From: JBEKTW01 sp049515655
Lineage (GTDB): Bacteria; Bacteroidota; Ignavibacteria; UBA10030; SZUA-254
Direction: 5' to 3'
Assembly: GCA_049515655.1 (NCBI GenBank)
Contig: JBEKTW010000011.1
Coordinates: 62,001 to 126,000, forward strand
DNA: 64,000 bases
Each line of letters starts with the position of its first letter. Position 1 is the stretch's first letter. Of the stretch, positions 41,076 through 49,401 are shown piece after piece. The notes under the pieces are model-generated. The model ran no database searches. It was not told where the DNA came from and saw only the letters and a program-made list of their open reading frames with translations. The position numbers were made by a program, and so were the translations under genes.

Positions 41076-42340
41076 GATGTGCGAAGGGAGATGTGCGAAA
41101 CGCGGCGAGCACGGCGCTCGTTGCCATTCTTCTTTCCCTGCTCATCGCTCCCGGCACTCCGGTCCATGCCCAGCGTGTTCGCGTGGGTGCAGAAGTGCTG
41201 ATTGAAAAGAATCTTCTCCTTCTGGCCGGCAAGAACGTGGGCGTCATTTGCAATCAAACCTCCATCCTCCCGGGCGACACTCACCTCATCGATACACTCT
41301 TACGGCTTGGCATTCATGTCACGACCTTGTTCAGCCCTGAACACGGTATACGGGGAGAAAGACCTGCCGGCGAAAGGGTCGAGAATGAGACTGACCCGAA
41401 GACTCATCTGCCGGTATATTCGCTTTTCGGCAGAACACAGAAGCCGACTCCCGGCATGCTCAAGAATGTTGATGCTCTAGTGTTTGATCTGCAGGACGTG
41501 GGAGCGCGATTCTACACATACGCAAGCACGATGGCAAACGCGATGGCGGCGGCTGCAGAAAATGGGAAACAGTTCATTGTGCTCGACAGGCCGAATCCAA
41601 TAAACGGCGTTGATATTGAGGGTCCCATTCTGGATACCACATTGCGGTCATTCATCGGCATGTTCCCGATCCCCATCCGACACGGCATGACGCTTGGTGA
41701 ACTCGCGAAGATGATTGTTGGAGAACAATGGCTTGGGACTGGACTACATCTGGACCTGACGGTGATCCCGATGGGAGGATGGAAACGGTCGATGTGGTAT
41801 GATGACACGGAATTGCCATGGCTGCCTCCGTCTCCGAATATGAGGACCATAACTGCCGCCACCGTCTATCCGGGGACATGCCTATTCGAAGCAACGAATG
41901 TGAGTGAGGGCCGCGGAACAGAGCGTCCCTTCGAGTACATCGGTGCGCCGTGGATCGATGGGGACAGCCTTGCCTCGGGATTGAACGATTTGGCACTTTC
42001 CGGGGTTCACTTTGAGTCGATCCGTTTTGTTCCAATGTTTGATTCCGTCGCAGCGCCACATCCAAAGTACGGCGGAGAAATGTGCCGGGGGGTGTACGTT
42101 CACGTCACTGACCGTTCCCGGTTTCACCCCGTGGAAGTGGGACTGAAGTTGCTTGCGAAGATTAGAGAACTGTATCCTGCTCGAGTGAAGATGCGGCAGG
42201 ATTCTTTTGACCGTTTGCTAGGTGTCAGGATAGTTGGAGAGACGCCCGGCCAATCGACGTTTGACTCCACTCTTCTGACGCCTACGAACCGGGAATTCCG
42301 TCATTTCGAAGCGAAGAGGTCGGGTTATCTGCTGTATTGA
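41072..42340 (+). CDS. DUF1343 protein, exo-beta-N-acetylmuramidase NamZ-like
   Basis: A 422-residue exported protein: signal peptide of about 34 residues ending at VHAQ, then the DUF1343 domain with NVGVICNQTS, FSPEHGIRGE, VFDLQDVGARFYTY, LDRPNPINGVDIEGP, NVSEGRGTERPFEYIGAPW. DUF1343 enzymes of the NamZ type release N-acetylmuramic acid from peptidoglycan fragments, so a role in cell-wall recycling in the periplasm is likely. Start at 41072 is the ATGA overlap with the Nudix gene; an upstream ATG in that gene is less likely since it would spoil the signal peptide. Confidence 0.88.
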   Translation: MRCAKGDVRNAASTALVAILLSLLIAPGTPVHAQRVRVGAEVLIEKNLLLLAGKNVGVICNQTSILPGDTHLIDTLLRLGIHVTTLFSPEHGIRGERPAGERVENETDPKTHLPVYSLFGRTQKPTPGMLKNVDALVFDLQDVGARFYTYASTMANAMAAAAENGKQFIVLDRPNPINGVDIEGPILDTTLRSFIGMFPIPIRHGMTLGELAKMIVGEQWLGTGLHLDLTVIPMGGWKRSMWYDDTELPWLPPSPNMRTITAATVYPGTCLFEATNVSEGRGTERPFEYIGAPWIDGDSLASGLNDLALSGVHFESIRFVPMFDSVAAPHPKYGGEMCRGVYVHVTDRSRFHPVEVGLKLLAKIRELYPARVKMRQDSFDRLLGVRIVGETPGQSTFDSTLLTPTNREFRHFEAKRSGYLLY

Positions 42341-42369
42341 GAGTGTTGCGCTGGGAGCATTGCCATTTC

Positions 42370-42401
42370 TTTGACATTCTTGCAATTTTTGCGTATATTT
42401 T
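42370..42401 (+). promoter_or_regulatory. Predicted promoter of the M23 peptidase/bactofilin/ATP synthase region
   Basis: TTTGACA (42370-42376), with 20 nt between TTTG and TATATTTT (42394-42401), which differs from TAnnTTTG at one base. Initiation would fall about 30 nt before the M23 peptidase ATG. Confidence 0.55.
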
Positions 42402-42437
42402 TCTCCGATTTGGATACAGCAGCTAATCGCAATATAC

Positions 42438-43352
42438 ATGCCCTCTGAGAATACTCAACACCGCACGGGTAGAGAACGCACGACGTTTATTCTGGTTCCG
42501 GGCGGCGAATCCAGGCAGACCAGGTCGATTTCGATCAGCAGAGCGGGTATTGTGGGCGCTGTTTTATTCGCTGTGCTGCTAGTCGTCGGCTTGACGCTCT
42601 TCGTCGTTGTTTACACGCCGGTGGGAACTGTGCTGCCAATTTCTAACCCTGAGCTTGAGAATAAGTATGGAAGGCGCATCGTTGAAATTCAGGAACAGTT
42701 GCGTTCGCTGACCGCTGAAATGGTAGTGATTCAGGAATACAATCTCCGGCTCAGAAAGGTGTTGGGTGAAAATGTTACGAGTGCGGAGAGCAGTTACAGG
42801 GCACTCGGCAGCGTGGGCGCACTAAAACCGTTAGCGCAGATCTCAAGGGATTCATTGGCGAACATGGAGGGCTTTGTGAGACGTCAAGATGCGACGGTTT
42901 CTAACCAATCGTTGAGCACTTTAAACGGAGGCGCGTCTCCGGCGCATGTTCGTCAGGCCGAACTGAAAAGCGCGGACAACTTTCCGCTCACTCTACCGAC
43001 GCTTGGCTATTTCACCCGTGAATATTCAACTGTGCTGGGTCATTTGGGTGTTGACATCGCGGGAAAAGAGGGTAGCCCCGTCGTTGCGGCCGCAGCCGGC
43101 AAGGTTGTTTTCGCCGATTGGACTTATGATTATGGATATCAAATGATCGTTGCGCATGGAGAAGGATATATGACGGTCTACAAACACAATCAAGCGCTGT
43201 TGAAGACCGTCGGTTCGGTTGTGAAACGAGGTGAAATGATCGCCTTACTCGGGAACACGGGCTGGACGAGCCGGGGTCCGCATTTGCATTTTGAAGTTTG
43301 GCAGGATGGGACGGCGCTAGATCCGAACAATTACTTAATAACATCACAGTAG
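42438..43352 (+). CDS. M23 family metallopeptidase (LytM-like)
   Basis: A 304-residue envelope protein: basic N-terminus, one membrane helix (about 35-57), a coiled-coil-prone stretch (about 75-115), then a peptidase M23 domain with HLGVDIAGKEGSPVVAAAAGKV (His/Asp zinc ligands) and HLHFEVW. Active-site residues are intact, so it should cut peptidoglycan cross-links. The gene directly upstream of bactofilin is a common pairing; in other bacteria such pairs act together in cell-shape control. Confidence 0.94.
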   Translation: MPSENTQHRTGRERTTFILVPGGESRQTRSISISRAGIVGAVLFAVLLVVGLTLFVVVYTPVGTVLPISNPELENKYGRRIVEIQEQLRSLTAEMVVIQEYNLRLRKVLGENVTSAESSYRALGSVGALKPLAQISRDSLANMEGFVRRQDATVSNQSLSTLNGGASPAHVRQAELKSADNFPLTLPTLGYFTREYSTVLGHLGVDIAGKEGSPVVAAAAGKVVFADWTYDYGYQMIVAHGEGYMTVYKHNQALLKTVGSVVKRGEMIALLGNTGWTSRGPHLHFEVWQDGTALDPNNYLITSQ

Positions 43353-43368
43353 AGGAGCAAGGTGTATT

Positions 43369-43761
43369 GTGAAAAACGAAGCGAGTAACGAGTTAAATCT
43401 CATTGGGGCGGGAACAGTCTTCGAGGGAAAGCTTCGTACACCCGGCAGTATCCGGGTCGACGGTCGCGTTGTGGGGGACATAACCGCTGCTCAGAACGTT
43501 TCCATCGGCGGCTCGGGTGATGTAGAAGGTAATGTGTCGGCAAAAAACGTGACCGTTGGCGGCAAGATGAAGGGGACGATCCTGGCGCAGGAAAAACTGG
43601 TGTTTGAAACCCGCGCCGTCGTTCGCGGAGATATTCGTGCGTCGAGACTCGTGATCGATGAAGGCGCCCTGTTTGATGGGAAATGCATCATGTCGGAGGC
43701 GAAACCGACGGCAAGCGTGGTGGAGTTGAAGCCCGAAACACGGCGTGCCGAAGACCGATAG
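43369..43761 (+). CDS. Bactofilin (polymer-forming cytoskeletal protein)
   Basis: A 130-residue bactofilin with the right-handed beta-helix repeats visible as short valine/glycine strands (GSIRVDGRVVGDITAAQNVSIG type). GTG start with AGGAGCAAGG in front. Polymerises without nucleotide; usually recruits cell-wall enzymes, here probably the M23 peptidase encoded 16 nt upstream. Confidence 0.94.
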   Translation: MKNEASNELNLIGAGTVFEGKLRTPGSIRVDGRVVGDITAAQNVSIGGSGDVEGNVSAKNVTVGGKMKGTILAQEKLVFETRAVVRGDIRASRLVIDEGALFDGKCIMSEAKPTASVVELKPETRRAEDR

Positions 43762-43767
43762 CAATTC

Positions 43768-44088
43768 ATGGTTCCCCAGCGGCGAAATGATTTGCGCTCG
43801 GGCACGGAGCCGATAACGGATGAGAAGAGAACTGAGGGGGAATCAGGAGTTTTTTCGAAGGCCTTCCGCGTTGCCGGACCTCTCTTTGGCATTGGAATTC
43901 AGCTCGCAGCAGCAGTTGTCATGATGTTCTTCGTCGGCCGCTGGCTTGACCAGCGATGGGGAACGACACCCTGGATGATGCTCGTCGGCACGATGGTGGG
44001 TGCCGCTGCCGGGTTCTATCAATTCATCAAAACAGTGAATGATGTGAATAAACGAGAGTCCGAGAAAAGGAACAAGATCGACCTGTGA
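43768..44088 (+). CDS. AtpZ/AtpI-family ATP-synthase-associated membrane protein
   Basis: A 106-residue protein with a charged N-terminal half and two transmembrane helices in the second half (FGIGIQLAAAVVMMFFVGRWL and WMMLVGTMVGAAAGFYQF), the AtpZ/AtpI pattern. In other bacteria AtpI/AtpZ help assemble the c-ring or carry divalent ions. It starts 6 nt after bactofilin and overlaps the next gene by 4 nt (GTGA). Confidence 0.82.
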   Translation: MVPQRRNDLRSGTEPITDEKRTEGESGVFSKAFRVAGPLFGIGIQLAAAVVMMFFVGRWLDQRWGTTPWMMLVGTMVGAAAGFYQFIKTVNDVNKRESEKRNKIDL

Positions 44089-44468
44089 AAATTGACTGGT
44101 CATTTCCAAGACAGATTGCTATAGCTCTACTGGCGATGCTCGCCCTCAGCGCGTACCCGCTGATGAAGTATGGATCCGAAGATGTCGTCCACGCAACGTT
44201 GCTGGGTGGTGTGCTCGCGACCTTTAATGTGTTGTTCGGGTTTGCAGCAATCGAATATTCATTCAACAAATCGACGACAACCTTCTTCAAGTTTGTTCTG
44301 GGCGGGATGGGGATACGATTACTGGTACTGGGTTCCCTGATCGTGCTGTCCATCGAAGTGTTCCATGTTCATGTGACTGGATTGATCGGATCGATGGGTG
44401 TCTGTTACTGTGTATTCCTGACACTGGAAATTCTCTTCATTCAAAAGAAAATCAGCATCAGACGGTAA
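44085..44468 (+). CDS. ATP synthase subunit I-like membrane protein
   Basis: A 127-residue protein with four hydrophobic segments, placed between the AtpZ-like gene and atpB. Size, topology and position match the AtpI/UncI group, which is poorly conserved in sequence. GTG start overlapping the upstream stop. Confidence 0.75.
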   Translation: MKIDWSFPRQIAIALLAMLALSAYPLMKYGSEDVVHATLLGGVLATFNVLFGFAAIEYSFNKSTTTFFKFVLGGMGIRLLVLGSLIVLSIEVFHVHVTGLIGSMGVCYCVFLTLEILFIQKKISIRR

Positions 44469-44474
44469 AGAAGC

Positions 44475-45392
44475 TTGCCCGCATTTTTTGAAATTCAGGA
44501 TTCTCTTTCGGAGATCCCTCGCGGAGCTCAGGATACTCTTGCCGGGGTTGCTCAGACAGGCGGCGGGGGAAACGGCCAGCTTTTCAACGAGTTGCTTCAT
44601 CATACGCAGGATTCGCATCGGATCGAGCTTCCCTGGGGCTGGATCGACCTTCCACGGTTTGCACCCATACATCTCGGCAGTTTAGAAATCGACCTCTCGA
44701 TAACCAAGCATGTTGTGTTCCTGTGGATTGCAGCCCTCGTTGTGATCGTGTTGACAGTGGCTGCGGCCGGGAAGAATCGACGGCGTACTGTGCCTTCCGG
44801 GTGGGGAAATCTCATTGAAGTGTTCGTTCTATTCATACGTGATGAAATAGCCCTGCCGAACATGGGGACGGCCGGCTTGCGGTACCTGCCGTACCTGCTC
44901 ACGACATTCTTCTTCATCCTTGTGATGAATCTCATCGGACTCGTGCCGTACTGCGCGACTGCGACGGGCAATGTCAGTGTCACCGGTGCCTTAGCCGTCA
45001 TCGCGTTCATAATGATTCAGCTTGCCGCGATCAGGGCCCAGGGGTTTGGCCACTATCTTGCGCATTTGACAGGTGGAGTGTATTGGTTGTTATGGCCCAT
45101 CATGGTTCCGATCGAGATTCTTAGTCTTTTCACAAAGCCTTTCGCGCTGTGCATTCGTCTTTTTGCGAATATGACCGGCGGCCATATCGTCATCGTGTCC
45201 CTCATCGGGTTGATCTTTTTGTTCAAATCATATTTGGTTGTTCCGGCTTCGATTGGATTCGTTCTCGGCATCGACCTGCTGGAACTGTTTGTTGCTTTCT
45301 TGCAGGCGTATATTTTTACCATGCTGACTTCGCTGTTTATGGGCCTCGGCATACAGGCCGGGCACGAGGTGCAGGAAGGGCATGGGCATTAA
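44475..45392 (+). CDS. atpB: F0F1 ATP synthase subunit a
   Basis: A 305-residue proton-channel subunit with an N-terminal extension (about 80 residues) typical of the Bacteroidetes/Chlorobi group. The essential Arg is in ALCIRLFANMTGGH; the C-terminal ELFVAFLQAYIFTML is the c-ring contact helix. Start is TTG at 44475 behind AAAGAAG. His-rich end GHEVQEGHGH. Confidence 0.96.
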   Translation: MPAFFEIQDSLSEIPRGAQDTLAGVAQTGGGGNGQLFNELLHHTQDSHRIELPWGWIDLPRFAPIHLGSLEIDLSITKHVVFLWIAALVVIVLTVAAAGKNRRRTVPSGWGNLIEVFVLFIRDEIALPNMGTAGLRYLPYLLTTFFFILVMNLIGLVPYCATATGNVSVTGALAVIAFIMIQLAAIRAQGFGHYLAHLTGGVYWLLWPIMVPIEILSLFTKPFALCIRLFANMTGGHIVIVSLIGLIFLFKSYLVVPASIGFVLGIDLLELFVAFLQAYIFTMLTSLFMGLGIQAGHEVQEGHGH

Positions 45393-45428
45393 TTATCAAC
45401 TATCGTTCACATAACAAGGAGAAGTAAT

Positions 45429-45656
45429 ATGGATCCGAAAGCATTGGGGTATCTGGCCGCCGGCATAGGAGCGGCATTAACAGTCATTGGGGCCGGGCTC
45501 GGCATCGGGAAACTGGCTGCAGCCGCCATGGAAGCCAGCGGTCGGCAGCCGGAAGTCGCAGGCCAGGTTCGCACATCAATGTTGATCGCTGCTGCGTTGA
45601 TCGAAGGCGCGACATTTTTCGCACTCGCGATCTGCATCATTCTTGCAGTTAAGTAA
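45429..45656 (+). CDS. atpE: F0F1 ATP synthase subunit c
   Basis: A 75-residue two-helix proteolipid with the polar loop ASGRQPE and ion-binding Glu in helix 2 (ALIEGATFF). The residue after Glu is Gly, not Ser/Thr, so proton rather than sodium coupling is expected. AAGGAGAAG precedes the ATG. Confidence 0.97.
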   Translation: MDPKALGYLAAGIGAALTVIGAGLGIGKLAAAAMEASGRQPEVAGQVRTSMLIAAALIEGATFFALAICIILAVK

Positions 45657-45712
45657 CATGTGAAAGGATGGACGTTGAAGAACTCAAATTCACTTACGAA
45701 CTGTGAGAATGT

Positions 45713-46213
45713 ATGGAAACCTTCAACCCGTTAGCGATTAACCCCGGCTTGATCGTCTGGACGATTGTCACGTTCATCGTCCTGGTGGTTGTGCTCCGGA
45801 AGTTTGCCTGGAAACCGCTCCTCGAAGCTCTCAACCGGCGGGAGGATCATGTGCGCGGTTCTCTTGAGCGGGCCGAGAAGGCGCAGCAGGAAGCGGAGCG
45901 GTTGCTTCAAGAAAACCGTGCGCAAATCGCCCGTGCTGAAGAAGAAACGCGACGCATCCTGAATGAAGGACGCGGGCTTGGTGAAAAGCTGAAGAGCGAA
46001 ATCGTCGAGAAGGCGAATCAACAGGCGCGCCTCATGGTTGAGCGGGCAAAGCAAGAAATCGAGCGCGACAAAGAGATGGCACTGGCACAGCTCCGGGAAG
46101 AGGTTGCGACCCTGGCCATTCTTGCGGCCGAGAAAATTCTCAACGAAACTCTCGACGCCGGCAAGCAGCGCAAAGTCGTCGATGACATGCTTCGTGCACT
46201 TCCAAAGAACTGA
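45713..46213 (+). CDS. atpF: F0F1 ATP synthase subunit b
   Basis: A 166-residue peripheral-stalk subunit: one N-terminal membrane helix (PGLIVWTIVTFIVLVVVL) with KPLLEALNRRE at its exit, then a long charged coiled coil. Normal family length. It lies between atpE and atpH as in most operons. Confidence 0.96.
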   Translation: METFNPLAINPGLIVWTIVTFIVLVVVLRKFAWKPLLEALNRREDHVRGSLERAEKAQQEAERLLQENRAQIARAEEETRRILNEGRGLGEKLKSEIVEKANQQARLMVERAKQEIERDKEMALAQLREEVATLAILAAEKILNETLDAGKQRKVVDDMLRALPKN

Positions 46214-46219
46214 CCGTCG

Positions 46220-46765
46220 ATGTCTGAATCGCGTGCCGCATATCGTTATGCACTAGCAGTCGTCGGGCTGGCCGAAGAGCTGAAACAATTCGACGCCGTA
46301 GGCAGGGATTTTGAGTATCTTGCCGGTCTTGTTCGGCAGTCGCGAGAATTTGTGGCATTCTTGCGAAGTCCGGTGATTAACAAGGAAAGAAAGAACGCCG
46401 TTGTCGCAGAGATCTTGAAGTCAAAGGTTTCTGAACTCACATTCAACTTCGTCAGATTGCTCACGGCAAAAGGTCGGGAAATGATTCTTCCTGAGATTGT
46501 CGTGCAGTTCTCAAAGATCCGAGACGAGCGTCTTGGTATCCTGAGAACCAGTCTTCGCGCTGCCGCCCCCCTGACACCGGAGCAGGAGCGACAGCTTGTG
46601 GATCATCTCAAGCGGGTTACGAAGAAGGATGTTCGTCTGCAGTACGTTCAGGATGAGGGACTGGTCGGTGGATTCCTCGTACAATATGAGGACACGGTGT
46701 GGGACGGCAGTGTGCGTCACCAGCTGGAAGTTCTTCGACGCAGATTGATGGAAAGCGGGAAATAA
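46220..46765 (+). CDS. atpH: F0F1 ATP synthase subunit delta
   Basis: A 181-residue OSCP/delta subunit joining the peripheral stalk to the alpha subunits. N-terminal helical domain begins SRAAYRYALAVVGLAEE; C-terminal signature VKTAVPLTPEQERQLVDHL-like (here AAAPLTPEQERQL) and DEGLVGGFLVQYED. Starts 6 nt after atpF. Confidence 0.95.
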   Translation: MSESRAAYRYALAVVGLAEELKQFDAVGRDFEYLAGLVRQSREFVAFLRSPVINKERKNAVVAEILKSKVSELTFNFVRLLTAKGREMILPEIVVQFSKIRDERLGILRTSLRAAAPLTPEQERQLVDHLKRVTKKDVRLQYVQDEGLVGGFLVQYEDTVWDGSVRHQLEVLRRRLMESGK

Positions 46766-46809
46766 GAGTTTAACGGTTTTCACCAAGTATATTACAAAAG
46801 GATTTTCTG

Positions 46810-48357
46810 ATGCCAGAAGTACGACCCGATGAAATTTCTGCAATATTGCGAAAGCAATTGCTGGGTTTCGAAAAAGAAATGGACGTCTACGATGTCGGTA
46901 CGGTTCTCCAGGTGGGTGACGGGATCGCCCGCGTGTATGGATTGTCCAAAGTCATGGCGAGCGAGCTCGTTGAGTTTCCGAACAACGTATTCGGTATGGT
47001 GTTGAATCTTGAGGAAGACAACGTCGGTTGTATTATCTTCGGCGAAAGCACGCTCATCAAAGAAGGGGATACGGTCAAACGCACCGGCCGTGTTGCATCC
47101 ATGCCGGTGGGTGAACAGATGCTAGGCCGCGTCATCAATCCTCTCGGCCAGCCGCTCGATGGTCGCGGACCGATCACAACGGACAAACTTTATCCGATCG
47201 AACGAAAAGCGCTGGGAGTGATTCAACGGCAGCCCGTCAAGGAGCCGCTGCAGACCGGTATAAAAGCCATCGATTCAATGATTCCGATCGGCCGGGGTCA
47301 GCGTGAGCTTATTATCGGCGACCGCCAGACCGGAAAAACTGCCCTGGCTATCGATACGATCATCAACCAGAAGTACACTCATTCCCAACAGGCAAAAGAT
47401 CGCGGAGTCAAGCCCGTCTACTGCATTTATGTTGCGATCGGTCAAAAGGGTGCCACCGTCGCCCAGGTGGTCGCGAAACTTGAGGAACAGGGTGCGATGG
47501 AGTACACAACGATTATTTCCGCCACCGCCAGTGACCCGTCGCCGCTGCAGTTCATCGCGCCGTATGCCGGGGCGACTCTCGGGGAATTTTTCCGCGATAA
47601 CGGCAGGCACGCCGTTGCAGTCTACGATGACCTGTCCAAACACGCGCAGGCGTATCGTCAGGTTTCCTTGCTTCTCCGGAGACCGCCGGGCCGTGAAGCG
47701 TATCCCGGGGATGTCTTCTATCTCCACTCACGGTTGCTGGAGCGTGCATCGAAATTGAGCGACGAGCTCGGCGGGGGAAGTCTGACCGCTCTGCCGGTCA
47801 TTGAGACGCAGGCGGGCGACGTCGCGGCGTATATTCCGACCAACGTCATCTCGATCACTGACGGGCAAATTTATCTCGAACCGGGCCTTTTCAACTCGGG
47901 CGTCCGCCCGGCCATCAACGTGGGTATTTCGGTCTCCCGCGTGGGCGGCTATGCACAAATAAAGGCCATGAAGAAAGTTGCAGGACGGTTGCGGCTGGAT
48001 CTGGCGCAATACCGCGACCTTGAGGCGTTTGCAAAATTTGGATCCGACCTCGACAAAACAACGCAAGCACAATTGCAACGGGGCTCACGGCTGGTCGAAT
48101 TGCTCAAACAGGGACAATATAACCCAATTCCTGTAGAGAAACAGGTGGTGAGCATTTTCGTGGGAACGAGCGGGTATCTTGACGGAATACCGCTGCAACA
48201 GGTTCAGCGCTTTGAAAGAGATTTTCTTGAAATGATGGAGCTGAGGCATCGCCCACTCCTTGACAGAATCGCTGCCGAGAAGGATCTATCGGAGGATACA
48301 ATGCAACAACTCCATGCTATCGTGAAAGATTTCGTGTCGGCATTCAAAGTCTCATAG
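46810..48357 (+). CDS. atpA: F0F1 ATP synthase subunit alpha
   Basis: A 515-residue non-catalytic nucleotide-binding subunit. P-loop GDRQTGKTA at 170-178, the alpha-specific QKGATVAQVV and the signature PAINVGISVSRVGG near residue 370. Family length is usual. AAGGATTTTCTG precedes the ATG. Confidence 0.98.
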   Translation: MPEVRPDEISAILRKQLLGFEKEMDVYDVGTVLQVGDGIARVYGLSKVMASELVEFPNNVFGMVLNLEEDNVGCIIFGESTLIKEGDTVKRTGRVASMPVGEQMLGRVINPLGQPLDGRGPITTDKLYPIERKALGVIQRQPVKEPLQTGIKAIDSMIPIGRGQRELIIGDRQTGKTALAIDTIINQKYTHSQQAKDRGVKPVYCIYVAIGQKGATVAQVVAKLEEQGAMEYTTIISATASDPSPLQFIAPYAGATLGEFFRDNGRHAVAVYDDLSKHAQAYRQVSLLLRRPPGREAYPGDVFYLHSRLLERASKLSDELGGGSLTALPVIETQAGDVAAYIPTNVISITDGQIYLEPGLFNSGVRPAINVGISVSRVGGYAQIKAMKKVAGRLRLDLAQYRDLEAFAKFGSDLDKTTQAQLQRGSRLVELLKQGQYNPIPVEKQVVSIFVGTSGYLDGIPLQQVQRFERDFLEMMELRHRPLLDRIAAEKDLSEDTMQQLHAIVKDFVSAFKVS

Positions 48358-48360
48358 AGC

Positions 48361-49260
48361 ATGCCAACACTCCGGGACATACGTCGTCGCATCAGCGGGA
48401 TCAAGAACACCCAGAAGATCACGAAAGCGATGAAAATGGTGTCGGCCGCTAAACTGCGGCGGGCTCAGGATGCTATTGTATCGGCGCGCCCGTATGCCCG
48501 GAAGTTGAACGAGCTCCTGCAGCATCTTTCCGGCAAAGTCGATCTCACCACGAATCCGCTGTTTGCCCAGCGACCGGTCAAGAGACTTCTCGTCGTAGTC
48601 GTAACGGCCGACAGGGGACTCTGCGGCGCCTTCAACTCGAATATTATCAGGACTGCGGTAACACACATCCGGACGACAAATAAAGAAGCATTCGATGCGG
48701 GAAATATCGATCTGCTCTGCGTCGGGAGAAAGGGTGCCGAGTTCTTTAGCAAACGACAATACGCGATCGCCGGGAAATACGTCGGGATTTTCGGAGGATT
48801 GAACTTTTCAGTGGCGCAAACAATCACTGGCGAAGTGGTTCAGAAATTTCTTGGGGGGGAATGCGACCGTGTGGAGGTGATTTACAATGAGTTCAAATCC
48901 ATCATGCGCCAGCATATCGTCGTAGAACAACTTCTCCCGGTGCCGACTGATGCAACCGCTGCTTCTTCGTCGGTGCACAAGTTGAAGTCCCTCGTCGATT
49001 ACATCTACGAGCCGTCTCGAGAGGCAATTCTCGCTTCGCTTCTTCCGAAGCATTTCAACTTCCAGATGTGGCGTATGTTGCTGGAATCGAACGCTGCCGA
49101 GCAGGGTGCCCGCATGACGGCAATGGACAGCGCGACCACCAATGCTTCGGAGCTTATTCATGACTTGCAGCTTTCCTACAATAATGCCCGCCAGGCATCG
49201 ATTACGAAGGAACTTCTTGAAATCGTCGCCGGTGCGGAAGCTCTCAGAAAAGCGGGATAA
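48361..49260 (+). CDS. atpG: F0F1 ATP synthase subunit gamma
   Basis: A 299-residue central-stalk subunit with the N-terminal helix PTLRDIRRRISGIKNTQKITKAM and the C-terminal helix ITKELLEIVAGAEAL that enters the alpha/beta barrel. It is the last ATP synthase gene here: beta (atpD) and epsilon (atpC) are absent and must be encoded elsewhere, an arrangement known in Bacteroidetes/Chlorobi relatives. A near-perfect CGATTCCCC/GGGGGATCG palindrome follows at 49266-49283. Confidence 0.97.
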   Translation: MPTLRDIRRRISGIKNTQKITKAMKMVSAAKLRRAQDAIVSARPYARKLNELLQHLSGKVDLTTNPLFAQRPVKRLLVVVVTADRGLCGAFNSNIIRTAVTHIRTTNKEAFDAGNIDLLCVGRKGAEFFSKRQYAIAGKYVGIFGGLNFSVAQTITGEVVQKFLGGECDRVEVIYNEFKSIMRQHIVVEQLLPVPTDATAASSSVHKLKSLVDYIYEPSREAILASLLPKHFNFQMWRMLLESNAAEQGARMTAMDSATTNASELIHDLQLSYNNARQASITKELLEIVAGAEALRKAG

Positions 49261-49265
49261 TCATT

Positions 49266-49283
49266 CGATTCCCCGGGGGATCG
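49266..49283. repeat. Near-perfect palindrome after atpG
   Basis: CGATTCCCCGGGGGATCG is self-complementary except for one G-T pair. It lies 6 nt after the atpG stop; no T-run follows, so a terminator role is possible but unproven. Confidence 0.4.
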
Positions 49284-49291
49284 TTTGAAGT

Positions 49292-49323
49292 CTTGCTTCC
49301 CTATGATTTTTTCCGTAAATTAG
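49292..49323 (+). promoter_or_regulatory. Predicted ffh promoter (TTG-N20-TAAATTAG)
   Basis: TTG (49293-49295), 20 nt, then TAAATTAG (49316-49323), one base off TAnnTTTG. The -33 part lies in CTTGCTTCCCTAT (49292-49304), identical to the sequence upstream of dnaG. Confidence 0.5.
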
Positions 49324-49401
49324 TTTGCTTTTTTGTGTCGAGGGAAATGAAATCTCGCTATTTCTTCTCGTTTAAATGTTTTTCAGCCGAACAACACCTT
49401 G

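Noticed and set aside
45429..45656. Sodium-coupled ATP synthase
   Set aside because: Subunit c has Glu-Gly in helix 2 and lacks the Glu-Ser/Thr pattern of sodium-binding c subunits.
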